Of a stretch of DNA of 64,000 nt, positions 1-8,564 are shown piece by piece. This DNA comes from JADCCX01 sp051649305 (GTDB lineage Bacteria; Pseudomonadota; Alphaproteobacteria; Rhizobiales; Beijerinckiaceae): the NCBI GenBank assembly GCA_051649305.1, contig JBOFGV010000082.1, positions 1-64,000 on the forward strand, written 5' to 3'. The notes beneath the pieces were generated by a model. It was not told the DNA's origin. It searched no databases and saw only the letters and a program-made list of their open reading frames with translations. The position numbers and the translations under genes were made by a program. How positions within the stretch are numbered: the first letter of the stretch is position 1; the number at the start of each line of letters is the position of its first letter.

Positions 1-281
1 CATTCTTTGCCACAACCGGCGTTATCCTTTCAGCCTGCTACGCACTCTGGCTGTTTGCCCGCGTTGTATTTGGCGAAATCAAGCGACCGGTGTTCGAGAC
101 AATTCCTGATCTCGACCGCCGCGAAATGGCGATGCTGGCCCCGCTCGTGGTGCTGACGATCTATTACGGTGTTCAGCCCGGTCCAATCCTTGATGCCTCG
201 GCAGCGTCAATCGATCAAATGCTGAAGACCTACAACGCGGCTATCGCTGCCGCTTCCAAGACCGCGATGCTGGCGCAGTGA
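1..281 (+). CDS. nuoM: NADH-quinone oxidoreductase subunit M, C-terminal part
   Basis: This is the last 92 codons of a proton-pumping membrane subunit of respiratory complex I; the 5' part lies outside the window. Reading from base 3 gives a hydrophobic helix, then the segment FGEIKRP followed by a DLDRRE amphipathic stretch and a final hydrophobic helix, as at the NuoM carboxyl end. The stop at 279-281 is only 10 bases before nuoN, the order expected in a nuo operon. The assignment rests on this tail and the neighbour, since the antiporter-like core is not visible. Confidence 0.88.
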   Translation, partial: FFATTGVILSACYALWLFARVVFGEIKRPVFETIPDLDRREMAMLAPLVVLTIYYGVQPGPILDASAASIDQMLKTYNAAIAAASKTAMLAQ

Positions 282-291
282 GACAAAGATC

Positions 292-1752
292 ATGATCACC
301 ACCCCCATCTTTGCTGTTCCTGCCTTCGGCCCCGCCCTTCCGGAAATCCTGCTGGCCGCCGGTGCCTTGGTCATGATCCTGATTGGCGCCATTCGTGGCC
401 AAAAGGCTCAGCGTCTGATTGATCTCCTGACAATTGCTTTGATGCTTGGCGCATTGGTACTTGTGGCAACACAGGACAACGCCCGCGTTGTGACCTTCGA
501 AGGCTCGTTCGTCAGCGATGGCTTTGCCCGCTTCATGAAGGTGCTCACTCTTGGCGGCGCGATTATCGCCGTACTTTTGAGCATGGATTACATGCGCCGC
601 CACGCTATCGAGAAGTTCGAGTATCCGATCCTCGTAACGCTCGCCACGCTTGGTATGCTGATGATGATTTCTGCCAATGATCTCATGGCGCTTTATCTCG
701 GCCTCGAACTGCAGTCACTTTCGCTCTACGTCGTGGCATCTATCCACCGCGATGATGCGAAATCCTCGGAAGCAGGCCTGAAGTATTTCGTGCTGGGCGC
801 ACTCTCTTCCGGCATGCTGCTTTACGGTGCGTCACTCATTTACGGCTTCACCGGCAACGTGAACTTCGAGACCATCGCCAAGGTTCTGCAGGGCAAGGCC
901 GCCACGGGCGCTGTGTTCGGTCTGGTGTTCGTGCTCGCAGGCCTTGCCTTCAAGGTGTCTGCTGTGCCGTTCCACATGTGGACGCCTGATGTCTATGAAG
1001 GCTCGCCGACGCCCGTGACAGCCTTCTTCGCGGGCGCTCCCAAGATGGCGGCCATGGCGCTTTTCACCCGCATCATGATTGACGCCTTCCCAGGCATTAC
1101 AATGCAGTGGCAGCAGATCGTGGCATTCCTCGCCATCGCTTCCATGGTGCTTGGCGCTTTTGCTGCCATTGGCCAGCAGAACCTCAAACGCCTGATGGCT
1201 TATTCGTCGATCAGCAACATGGGCTATGCGCTTACATCTCTGGCATCAGGCACGGAAATCGGCGTGCAGGGCGTGGCCATCTTCATGGCGGTTTATCTCA
1301 TGATGACCGCCGGCGTCTTCGCCTGCCTGCTGGCCCTGCGCACATCCACAGCTGGTGGAAAGCTTGGCCACGCTGAAACGATCAGCGATCTCGCGGGCCT
1401 GTCCCGCACGCGACCCGGTATCGCGTTCATCCTGGCAATGCTGATGTTCTCGCTGATCGGCATTCCGCCACTCGCTGGCTTTTTCGGCAAGTTCTATGCC
1501 TTCGCTGCTGCCATCAACGCCAAATTGTTTGTGCTCGCAGTCATCGGCATCGTTTCCAGCGTTGTCTCGGCATTCTACTATCTGCGCATCGTCAAGGTGA
1601 TGTACTTTGATGAAAGCACGCAGACATACGAAGATGGTGCTGCTGAAGTGAAGGCTGTTATTGCCATCACTTTCGGTTTCGTCTTTCTGTTCGCGCTCTT
1701 TGCCGGCCCCTTCGTCTCGGCTGCAGGTGTTGCGGCGAAAAGCTTGTTCTGA
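292..1752 (+). CDS. nuoN: NADH-quinone oxidoreductase subunit N
   Basis: A 486-residue polytopic inner-membrane protein, the usual length for NuoN, the antiporter-like subunit of complex I that helps couple NADH oxidation to proton pumping. About 14 hydrophobic segments are visible. The family signature KVSAVPFHMWTPDVYEG is present with its conserved lysine at residue 221, and a second conserved stretch, LKRLMAYSSISNMGY, follows. It is the last nuo gene here. birA starts 18 bases after its stop and may be cotranscribed. Confidence 0.96.
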   Translation: MITTPIFAVPAFGPALPEILLAAGALVMILIGAIRGQKAQRLIDLLTIALMLGALVLVATQDNARVVTFEGSFVSDGFARFMKVLTLGGAIIAVLLSMDYMRRHAIEKFEYPILVTLATLGMLMMISANDLMALYLGLELQSLSLYVVASIHRDDAKSSEAGLKYFVLGALSSGMLLYGASLIYGFTGNVNFETIAKVLQGKAATGAVFGLVFVLAGLAFKVSAVPFHMWTPDVYEGSPTPVTAFFAGAPKMAAMALFTRIMIDAFPGITMQWQQIVAFLAIASMVLGAFAAIGQQNLKRLMAYSSISNMGYALTSLASGTEIGVQGVAIFMAVYLMMTAGVFACLLALRTSTAGGKLGHAETISDLAGLSRTRPGIAFILAMLMFSLIGIPPLAGFFGKFYAFAAAINAKLFVLAVIGIVSSVVSAFYYLRIVKVMYFDESTQTYEDGAAEVKAVIAITFGFVFLFALFAGPFVSAAGVAAKSLF

Positions 1753-1770
1753 GCGTAAGCTGCGGACCTG

Positions 1771-2520
1771 ATGCAGCTTCCATCGGAACTACAGACAACA
1801 GGTGACCGACTGCTCCATTTTGACAGCGTCGATTCCACCATGGAAGAGGCGCGCCGCCAAAGCGCGGAGCTGTTAACCGGTCGACTCTGGATCACAGCGA
1901 ACCAACAAACCGCCGGACGTGGCAGACAGGGCAGGGCTTGGTCCAGCCCGGTTGGCAACCTCTCGATGACATTGCTGTTGCCAGCGCCGTGTGCCCTGAA
2001 GGATCAACCCAAGCTCGGCTTTGTTGCAGGCGTTGCACTCGCAAACGCGGCAACTCGCTGTCTTGGAGCAGATGCAGCCCTTGGTTTGAAATGGCCAAAT
2101 GACCTGTTGCTATCAGGCGCAAAAGCCTCAGGCCTCCTGCTTGAAGGCCTGAACAAAGGCGCAGCTGTCGCCGTTGGCATCGGCGTCAATGTCGCGTCTC
2201 ATCCCGATGATACGCCTTATGCCGCGACACATCTAAAAACAGCAGCGCCTGATCTGACTGTCGAAACTCTCTTTCAAAAGCTCTCATCAGAAATCGTGCG
2301 GCAACTCGCAGATTTTGGCGACGGCAGCGGATTTCCGCTCATTCGTGCCCGTTGGCTGGCACTGGCTGCGCATCTCGGGCAACGCATCAGCGTTCGCTCT
2401 TCACAAGGGGCAGTAACAGGCGTGTTTAAAGACATTGATCCTGATGGTCGATTGCTGCTGGAAACAAGAACAGGCCTGCTGCGGATTGATGCAGGAGATG
2501 TCTTTCCGCTCGACAAGTGA
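1771..2520 (+). CDS. birA: Biotin--[acetyl-CoA-carboxylase] ligase
   Basis: A 249-residue biotin protein ligase that makes biotinyl-AMP and transfers biotin to the lysine of biotin carboxyl carrier domains, such as PccA in this window. The ligase motifs are clear: GRGRQG at residues 49-54, KWPND at 107-111, GLLLE at 121-125 and GIGVN at 136-140. A small C-terminal beta domain follows. There is no N-terminal helix-turn-helix, so it is the short form without the repressor domain of E. coli BirA. Its place between nuoN and rnj is typical of Hyphomicrobiales. Confidence 0.93.
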   Translation: MQLPSELQTTGDRLLHFDSVDSTMEEARRQSAELLTGRLWITANQQTAGRGRQGRAWSSPVGNLSMTLLLPAPCALKDQPKLGFVAGVALANAATRCLGADAALGLKWPNDLLLSGAKASGLLLEGLNKGAAVAVGIGVNVASHPDDTPYAATHLKTAAPDLTVETLFQKLSSEIVRQLADFGDGSGFPLIRARWLALAAHLGQRISVRSSQGAVTGVFKDIDPDGRLLLETRTGLLRIDAGDVFPLDK

Positions 2521-2585
2521 GCGGCATAAGCTCATGAGCAATACCAAAATCTGCATTCCCTCCTTGAAAGCCCTTGATCCACTCT

Positions 2586-4250
2586 ATGACAACATCAACT
2601 GATCTCTATTTTGTTCCCCTCGGTGGCCTTGGCGAAATTGGCATGAACGCCGCGCTTTATGGTCTTGGTCGTGGCAAGAACGGCCAATGGCTGATGGTGG
2701 ATGTTGGCGTGTCCTTCGGCGGGCCAGATATTCCGGGCGTCGATCTTGTTTTGCCAGACACACGCTTCATTGAAAAAGAGCGCAAGAACCTCGCAGGCAT
2801 CGTCATCACCCACGCGCATGAGGATCACTTCGGTGCGCTCGCGACCTTGTGGCCAAGGCTTGGCTGCCCGGTATACATGACGCAGTTTGCCGCCGATCTT
2901 CTTGAAGTACGCCGCCTGTCAGAACCCGGCGCGCCGAAGATCCCGGTCATTATTGTCAAGCAAGGCAGCCGCCACAAGATCGGCGCGTTTGATGTCGAGT
3001 TCATCCCGGTTGCACACTCAGTGCCGGAATCCTGCGCTCTTGCCATCCGCACAACGGCGGGCACTGTCATACACACAGGTGACTGGAAGACAGATCCAAC
3101 ACCGGTTGTTGGCCTGCCAACAGACGAAAAACGCCTGCGCGAAATTGGCGACGAAGGCGTGCTCGCAATGGTGGCTGATTCTACCAACATCTTCCGCGAT
3201 GGTATTTCACCGTCAGAAGCAGATGTGTCGAAAGCACTCAAGGATCTGATTGCCAATTCGCCGGGCCGTGTGGCTGTCACCACTTTTGCCTCAAATGTGG
3301 CCCGCCTGCGCTCTGCAGCTGAAGCCGCCTATGCCTGCGGCCGCGAGGTCATTTGCGTTGGCCGTGCCATGGACCGCGTGGTCGGGGTGGCGCGGGATAT
3401 GGGCATGCTCGATGGTCTGCCAGAATTCCGCAGTGCAGATGCCTATGGCTACCTGCCGCCAGACAAGGTGGTGGCGTTGCTGACAGGCAGCCAGGGCGAG
3501 CCACGTGCGGCGCTGGCACGCATTGCACGCGATGAGCATCCCGATGTGACATTGTCAAAGGGCGACCGCGTGATCTTCTCGTCCCGCACCATTCCGGGCA
3601 ACGAGAAGGAAGTCGGCAACATCATCAATGGCCTTTACAAGCAGGGCATCGAAGTCATCACCGATCGCACGCATCTCGTGCATGTCTCCGGCCACCCGCG
3701 CCGGGATGAGGTGAAACAGCTCTATCAATGGGTTCGGCCAAGACTGGCTATTCCCGCCCATGGTGAAGCGTCGCATCTGACGGAGCACGCGGCTTTCGCC
3801 AAGGCGCAGGGCGTGCCTTTTGTTGTGCGGGCCTTCAACGGCGATGTGGTTCAATTGTCCGGAGAGCCTGGCGTTGTGGATCAGGTCCATGTCGGCCGTA
3901 TTTTCAAAGACGGCAATCTGCTTGTGCAGGCCACGGACCGCACCGTGCCTGAGCGCAAAAAGCTTTCCTTTGCAGGCGTCGTTTCCGTCGCTATCGCCAT
4001 GGATGTTGATGGCACACTGATGAGCGATGCCGAAGTGATGACGGCTGGTTTCCCGATAACAACCGGCGATGGCACAGATTTCGATGCCTTTGTTCTGGAG
4101 ACTGCAGAAGACCTGCTGGAAAACCTGCCAAAAGCCAAACGCCGTGACCCGCAAGCTGTCAAACAGGCGCTTGAACGTGGCTTGCGCAACGCCATTTCGC
4201 AGGAATGGAACAAAAAGCCGATTTGCCACGTGCTGGTAACACTGGTGTAA
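2586..4250 (+). CDS. rnj: Ribonuclease J
   Basis: A 554-residue metallo-beta-lactamase/beta-CASP RNase with 5'-3' exo- and endonuclease activity in RNA maturation and decay. The metal motif THAHEDH lies at residues 75-81, and further conserved pieces are HTGDWK, ADSTN and SGHPRRDE. The C-terminal domain is present. The start is ambiguous: an in-frame TTG at 2574 would add four residues, but the ATG at 2586 is preferred. It lies between birA and mce, as in other Hyphomicrobiales, which use RNase J beside RNase E. Confidence 0.94.
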   Translation: MTTSTDLYFVPLGGLGEIGMNAALYGLGRGKNGQWLMVDVGVSFGGPDIPGVDLVLPDTRFIEKERKNLAGIVITHAHEDHFGALATLWPRLGCPVYMTQFAADLLEVRRLSEPGAPKIPVIIVKQGSRHKIGAFDVEFIPVAHSVPESCALAIRTTAGTVIHTGDWKTDPTPVVGLPTDEKRLREIGDEGVLAMVADSTNIFRDGISPSEADVSKALKDLIANSPGRVAVTTFASNVARLRSAAEAAYACGREVICVGRAMDRVVGVARDMGMLDGLPEFRSADAYGYLPPDKVVALLTGSQGEPRAALARIARDEHPDVTLSKGDRVIFSSRTIPGNEKEVGNIINGLYKQGIEVITDRTHLVHVSGHPRRDEVKQLYQWVRPRLAIPAHGEASHLTEHAAFAKAQGVPFVVRAFNGDVVQLSGEPGVVDQVHVGRIFKDGNLLVQATDRTVPERKKLSFAGVVSVAIAMDVDGTLMSDAEVMTAGFPITTGDGTDFDAFVLETAEDLLENLPKAKRRDPQAVKQALERGLRNAISQEWNKKPICHVLVTLV

Positions 4251-4267
4251 AGCCGCAGGAGCGCATC

Positions 4268-4672
4268 ATGCTAGGGCGATTGAACCACGTTGCCATTGCT
4301 GTAAAAGACATCAAAGCAGCTTCAGCTGTTTATCGCGACACCTTGGGTGCTACGCTTTCACCGCCCCAAACCCTGCCAGAACATGGTGTGACTGTTGTGT
4401 TCGTGGAACTGCCCAACACCAAGATTGAATTGCTGGAACCTTTGGGCACAGACAGCCCGATTGCAAAATTTCTGGAGAAAAACGCCGACGGCGGTATTCA
4501 CCACATTTGCTACGAGGTAGCGGATATCATTGCAGCGCGCGATCATCTGACAGGGCAGGGCGCGCGCGTGCTCGGCACAGGCGAACCGCGCATTGGTGCC
4601 CATGGCAAGCCGGTGCTGTTTCTGCACCCCAAGGACTTCTGCGGCACGCTTGTTGAACTGGAACAGGTCTGA
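4268..4672 (+). CDS. mce: Methylmalonyl-CoA epimerase
   Basis: A 134-residue vicinal-oxygen-chelate fold enzyme that interconverts (2S)- and (2R)-methylmalonyl-CoA after propionyl-CoA carboxylase. It opens with LNHVAIAVKDI and has a central GGIHHICYEV and a final FLHPKDFCGTLVELEQ, matching the paired beta-alpha-beta-beta-beta modules and their metal-ligand His and Glu residues. The ATG at 4268 was chosen because CAGGAG lies just upstream; a longer frame from 4205 overlaps the end of rnj. The partner gene pccA is about 37 kb away; the mutase is outside the window. Confidence 0.92.
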   Translation: MLGRLNHVAIAVKDIKAASAVYRDTLGATLSPPQTLPEHGVTVVFVELPNTKIELLEPLGTDSPIAKFLEKNADGGIHHICYEVADIIAARDHLTGQGARVLGTGEPRIGAHGKPVLFLHPKDFCGTLVELEQV

Positions 4673-4675
4673 ACC

Positions 4676-4939
4676 ATGGCTGTCACATCTGCCCTCGCTG
4701 TCTTCTTTATCATCTGGTGGGTCACACTTTTTGCCGTCTTGCCCTTTGGTATTCGCTCACAGATTGATGCGGGAGAGGTCGTTGCAGGCTCGGAACCTGG
4801 CGCACCGATGGCCACACGCGGTTTGCGCGTTTTTGTCATCACGACAGGCATATCTGTTGTTTTGTTCTGCTTGTTCTGGGCCGTCTACGTTCTTAATGTT
4901 TTTGACATCGCAATCATCAACGAAATTGGCCGACGCTGA
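4676..4939 (+). CDS. DUF1467 family small membrane protein
   Basis: An 87-residue protein with two predicted transmembrane helices (about residues 5-25 and 51-77) joined by a short polar loop. The pattern WWVTLFAVLPFG(I/V)R followed by a loop of the type SEPGAPMATRG is characteristic of the alphaproteobacterial DUF1467 family, whose function is unknown. It begins 3 bases after the mce stop, so the two are very likely translated from one message. A hairpin terminator follows at once, marking the end of this transcription unit. Confidence 0.85.
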   Translation: MAVTSALAVFFIIWWVTLFAVLPFGIRSQIDAGEVVAGSEPGAPMATRGLRVFVITTGISVVLFCLFWAVYVLNVFDIAIINEIGRR

Positions 4940-4948
4940 CCAAAAGAA

Positions 4949-4977
4949 AAAGGCGAAGCTTTCGCTTCGCCTTTGAG
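4949..4977 (+). terminator. Hairpin terminator after the DUF1467 gene
   Basis: A perfect 10-bp stem (4949-4958 with 4965-4974) encloses a 6-base loop. It is followed by a short T-containing tail and preceded by an A-rich run (4942-4951), so it could also stop transcription coming the other way. It lies 9 bases after the stop codon of the preceding gene. Confidence 0.75.
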
Positions 4978-5300
4978 TGTTATGCCGTTTGTGAAACTCC
5001 TGCGCCCCATTCCCCCGGCGCATTTGGTCGTCTCACATTTGACTTGTCTTCCTCCAAAGACCCGAGCCGCCCTCGCAGAACTTTGCCGCGTTGGGCTTTA
5101 AAGCCATCTAACATTTTTAAATTTAATTCAAGCGGGCCAAACAACAATTCGATGCTGCAATGCAGCATAAAGTGCCGTTATACTGCTGAAGCAAAGGTGC
5201 TTTTCCTCAATTCATGGGCAGTAAACGCCATTTATGATTGACCGTCGCTTTCAGGCGTCGCAAGCAGACTTGATAACTTTAAGTCTAGGGCGAGGGCAAA
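4978..5300. other. Intergenic region upstream of maeB
   Basis: This region of about 320 bases holds no convincing gene. The middle (about 5100-5140) is AT-rich. A perfect 17-bp palindrome sits at 5152-5168 and is listed separately. A possible -10 element TTATAC is at 5178-5183, with the palindrome where the -35 would be. Short open frames here have no recognisable protein content. Confidence 0.5.
5152..5168. promoter_or_regulatory. Perfect palindrome, candidate operator of maeB
   Basis: ATGCTGCA and TGCAGCAT flank a single central base, giving an 8-1-8 perfect dyad about 133 bases before the maeB start. Size and symmetry suit a dimeric regulator. The position just before a possible TTATAC -10 element suggests control of maeB transcription. 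The regulator is not identified. Confidence 0.4.
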
Positions 5301-7583
5301 ATGAGCGATGTTTCACAGGATCTGAAATCCGGCGCATTGTTTTACCATCGCAACCCGCGTCCGGGAAAACTGGAGATTCAGGCGACAAAACCTTTGGGTA
5401 ACCAGCGTGACCTTGCGCTGGCCTACTCGCCTGGTGTTGCTGCTGCCTGTGAAGCCATCAAGGAAAATCCTGCTGAGGCGGCTGAATTGACGATTCGCCA
5501 GAATCTCGTGGCGGTCATTACCAATGGAACAGCAGTTCTCGGCCTTGGTGATATCGGCCCATTGGCCTCAAAGCCTGTGATGGAGGGCAAGGCCGTCCTC
5601 TTCAAAAAATTCGCAGGCATTGATTGTTTCGACATCGAGGTTGACCAAAAGGACGTCAGCAAACTGGTTGATGTGGTTGTGGCACTGGAGCCAACATTTG
5701 GCGGCATCAATCTTGAGGATATCAAAGCACCGGAGTGCTTCGAGGTTGAGGCGCAGTGCCGCGAGCGCATGAACATTCCAGTGTTCCACGACGATCAGCA
5801 CGGCACAGCCATCATTGTGGCGGCGGCTGTCCTCAACGCCATGGAACTCGCGGGTAAGAACCTGAAGGACGTCAAGCTCGTGACATCAGGCGCGGGTGCG
5901 GCTGCTCTGGCCTGCCTCAACTTGCTAGTGGAACTCGGCATTCCGCGCAAAAACATCACGGTTACAGACCTTGAGGGCGTGGTTTACGCCGGCCGTGAAA
6001 AGCTCATGGACCGCTGGAAGTCTGTCTTCGCACAGGAGACCAAGGCCCGCACTTTGGCGGATATCATCGAAGGTGCTGATATTTTCCTTGGTCTTTCGGC
6101 AGCAGGTGTTTTGAAGCCTGAATTGTTGAAGAAAATGGCCCCGAAGCCACTGGTCATGGCGCTTGCCAACCCGAATCCTGAAATCATGCCAGCAGAAGCG
6201 ATGGCCATTCGCCCGGATGCGATGATGTGCACGGGTCGATCCGATTATCCCAATCAGGTCAACAACGTCCTGTGTTTTCCTTATATGTTCCGTGGTGCGC
6301 TGGATGTGCATGCCACAACCATCAACGAACCCATGAAACTGGCAGCTGTTCGCGCCATTGCGCAGCTTGCGCGTGAAGCTCCGTCTGATGTCGTTGCCAA
6401 GGCTTACGGTGGTGAAACGCGGACATTCGGCAAGGACTCGCTGATTCCAAGCCCGTTTGATCCACGCCTGATCCTTCGCATTGCACCGGCTGTGGCACGC
6501 GCTGCGATGGAAACCGGTGTCGCCAAGAAACCAATTGCTGATTTTGACGCCTACGATGAGCAACTCTCGCGCTTCGTGTTCCGCTCAGGCTTTATCATGA
6601 AGCCGTTGATTCAGGCGGCCAAAGCCAATCCAAAGCGCGTTATCTACGCCGAAGGCGAGGATGAACGCGTGTTGCGGGCTGTGCAGTCTGTGGTTGAAGA
6701 TGGCATTGCCGTGCCAATCCTCATTGGCCGCCCGTCAGTCATCGAAACACGTCTTGAGCGTTTTGGCCTTTCCATTCGCCCCGGCAAGGACTTTGAACTG
6801 GTCAATCCTGAGGATGATCCCCGCTACCGGGACTATGTCACCACCTATCAGGAGGTTGCCGGTCGCAAGGGCATCACGCCCGGTGCCGCCCGCACACTCG
6901 TGCGCACCAACAGCACGGTGATTGCGGCTCTTGCCGTGCACCGAGGTGATGCTGATGCCATGCTCTGCGGCGTGGAAGGCCGTTTCACGTCCCGCTTGCG
7001 CTACATCAAGGACATCATTGGTTTGGCACCCGGTGTTGAGGACTTTGCAGCCCTATCGCTGATGGTGACATCCAAGGGAGCCTACTTCATGGCGGACACC
7101 CATGTGCGCTGGAATCCGACAGCACGTGAAATCGCCGATATGGCCATTATGGCAGACCAGCATGTGCGCCGCTTTGGCATGACACCAAAAACTGCGTTGC
7201 TGTCTCACTCTGACTTCGGCTCCAGCGATTCGCCCGATGCGCGCAAGATGCGCGAAGCACTGGCCATGATTATCCAGCGTAATCCAGATATGCAGGTGGA
7301 TGGTGAAATGCAGGCGGATACTGCCTTGTCGGAAATGATCCGCGAGCGGGTCAATTCCAACTCGCGCTTCAAGGGCGAAGCCAACATCCTGATCATGCCC
7401 AACCTTGATGCCGCCAACATCGCCTATCAATTGACCAAGATCCTGATGGATGCCCTGCCAGTTGGGCCGATTCTGATGGGCGTTGCCAAGCCAGCACATG
7501 TGTTGACGCCGTCAGTCACAGCGCGCGGCATTGTCAACATGACAGCTCTGGCTGTGGCCGAGGCGCAGTCACGCAAAGTTTGA
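5301..7583 (+). CDS. maeB: NADP-dependent malic enzyme with phosphotransacetylase-like domain
   Basis: A 760-residue hybrid enzyme. The N-terminal part, about residues 1-430, is malic enzyme, which oxidatively decarboxylates malate to pyruvate with NADPH formation. It has AYSPGVAAACEAI, the FHDDQHGTA substrate region, and the nucleotide-fold motif SGAGAAALACL near residue 196. The C-terminal part, about 435-760, resembles phosphate acetyltransferase and in this family is mainly structural or regulatory. The length is typical of the rhizobial MaeB type. It is monocistronic and ends 5 bases from the convergent HIT gene. Confidence 0.95.
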   Translation: MSDVSQDLKSGALFYHRNPRPGKLEIQATKPLGNQRDLALAYSPGVAAACEAIKENPAEAAELTIRQNLVAVITNGTAVLGLGDIGPLASKPVMEGKAVLFKKFAGIDCFDIEVDQKDVSKLVDVVVALEPTFGGINLEDIKAPECFEVEAQCRERMNIPVFHDDQHGTAIIVAAAVLNAMELAGKNLKDVKLVTSGAGAAALACLNLLVELGIPRKNITVTDLEGVVYAGREKLMDRWKSVFAQETKARTLADIIEGADIFLGLSAAGVLKPELLKKMAPKPLVMALANPNPEIMPAEAMAIRPDAMMCTGRSDYPNQVNNVLCFPYMFRGALDVHATTINEPMKLAAVRAIAQLAREAPSDVVAKAYGGETRTFGKDSLIPSPFDPRLILRIAPAVARAAMETGVAKKPIADFDAYDEQLSRFVFRSGFIMKPLIQAAKANPKRVIYAEGEDERVLRAVQSVVEDGIAVPILIGRPSVIETRLERFGLSIRPGKDFELVNPEDDPRYRDYVTTYQEVAGRKGITPGAARTLVRTNSTVIAALAVHRGDADAMLCGVEGRFTSRLRYIKDIIGLAPGVEDFAALSLMVTSKGAYFMADTHVRWNPTAREIADMAIMADQHVRRFGMTPKTALLSHSDFGSSDSPDARKMREALAMIIQRNPDMQVDGEMQADTALSEMIRERVNSNSRFKGEANILIMPNLDAANIAYQLTKILMDALPVGPILMGVAKPAHVLTPSVTARGIVNMTALAVAEAQSRKV

Positions 7584-7588
7584 GTCAG

Positions 7589-8014
7589 TTACTGCGCCAG
7601 CGCAGCGCGAATAACCTCCGCCTGCGCTTTCAACTGCTCTTGCGGAGCCATAGTTTGTGTGTGCGGGCGCAGGCTTACGCCATCAAAGCGCGGAATGACG
7701 TGGAAGTGGATATGAAACACGACCTGTCCACCAGCGGCTTCATTGAACTGCTGGATGGTAACGCCGTCCGCTTTCATCGCTGATTTCACGCCTTTTGCCA
7801 CTTTCTGCACAGCTTTGATCAAAACTGCGAGCTTGTCAGCGTCAATATCGAGGATATTGCGCGCTTCTGTCTTGGGAATAACCAATGTGTGGCCATCACC
7901 ACGCGGCATGATGTCCATCAAGGCCAATACATCATTGTCTTCATAGACCTTGTAAGCGGGCAAAGCCCCACGCAGGATTTTGGCAAAGACATTGTCTGGA
8001 TCATAGATGGTCAT
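7589..8014 (-). CDS. HIT family hydrolase (HinT-like)
   Basis: A 141-residue histidine-triad protein. The active-site motif HIHFHVIP is at residues 101-108, and the N-terminal pattern DNVFAKILRGALPAYKVYED with GDGHTLVIPK is that of the HinT branch. Such enzymes hydrolyse purine nucleoside phosphoramidates and aminoacyl-adenylates in the cytoplasm. The gene converges on maeB with 5 bases between stops. A hairpin in its upstream region (8055-8083) belongs to the next minus-strand gene and should insulate it. Confidence 0.9.
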   Translation of the reverse strand: MTIYDPDNVFAKILRGALPAYKVYEDNDVLALMDIMPRGDGHTLVIPKTEARNILDIDADKLAVLIKAVQKVAKGVKSAMKADGVTIQQFNEAAGGQVVFHIHFHVIPRFDGVSLRPHTQTMAPQEQLKAQAEVIRAALAQ

Positions 8015-8054
8015 TGCATCATCCTTCGCAGTTGGTCTGTGCCATCAAGTCACA

Positions 8055-8083
8055 ATAAAAACCCTCCCCGATCAAGGGGAGGG
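8055..8083 (-). terminator. Hairpin terminator of the Tyr/Arg-rich protein gene
   Basis: CCCTCCCC (8062-8069) pairs with GGGGAGGG (8076-8083) over a 6-base loop. On the minus strand the stem is followed by TTTTTATTG, a good intrinsic terminator. The stem is similar to the intergenic palindromic repeats seen elsewhere in this window. Confidence 0.75.
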
Positions 8084-8115
8084 CGATAAATGCACGTCAA
8101 TTAAACCAGATTATC

Positions 8116-8469
8116 TCAGAAGAAATAAACCGGGCGGCGATAGACCGGACGGTAGTACCGTGGCCGGTAATAGACACGGCGGCGGTAAATGGGACGACGG
8201 TAATAGACGCGGCGACGATAGCGTGGGCGACGGTAGAAGCGACGGCGGTAAACACGGCGGCGGTAGTAATACTGCGCTTTGGTGGTTGTCGGCGCGCCGT
8301 CAACGTCCGGGCGGTAATCACCCTGTGTTCTCTCAGCCTCGGAAACAGGTGTTTCCGGTGGCATGGCTGGCATAGGTGCTGCCTCAGCCGTTTCCGGCAT
8401 CATCACACCTGCAGCCGCTGCTGCTGCTGCAACCCCCAGCAATCCTCTAGTAAAAAACCTACGATCCAT
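8116..8469 (-). CDS. Exported Tyr/Arg-repeat protein with Tat-like signal
   Basis: A 117-residue protein of unknown function. Residues 1-31 form a signal with two arginines at 3-4 (MDRRFFTRGLLG), an alanine-rich core and an AEA-type cleavage site, which resembles a twin-arginine signal. After a short Pro/Thr-rich spacer, residues 67-117 are almost only Tyr, Arg, Pro and Val in irregular YRRR/YYRRP repeats, extremely basic. The start at 8469 has a strong GGAGG ribosome site. A longer frame to 8547 has no such site. The tail could bind nucleic acid, wall polymer or lipopolysaccharide, but nothing here proves it. Confidence 0.7.
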   Translation of the reverse strand: MDRRFFTRGLLGVAAAAAAAGVMMPETAEAAPMPAMPPETPVSEAERTQGDYRPDVDGAPTTTKAQYYYRRRVYRRRFYRRPRYRRRVYYRRPIYRRRVYYRPRYYRPVYRRPVYFF

Positions 8470-8564
8470 CGAAGCCTCCTTCGGACTTGAATGCCGCCCC
8501 GTTGACGAAGCTGCATGCATTCTGATGAAGCAGAGATGAATGTCCAATCCGTAATGTTACGTAG

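Noticed and set aside
8007..8375. Plus-strand frame with Gly/Arg/Asp-rich repeats
   Set aside because: Antisense shadow of the Tyr/Arg repeat gene at 8116-8469, and it starts inside the HIT gene.
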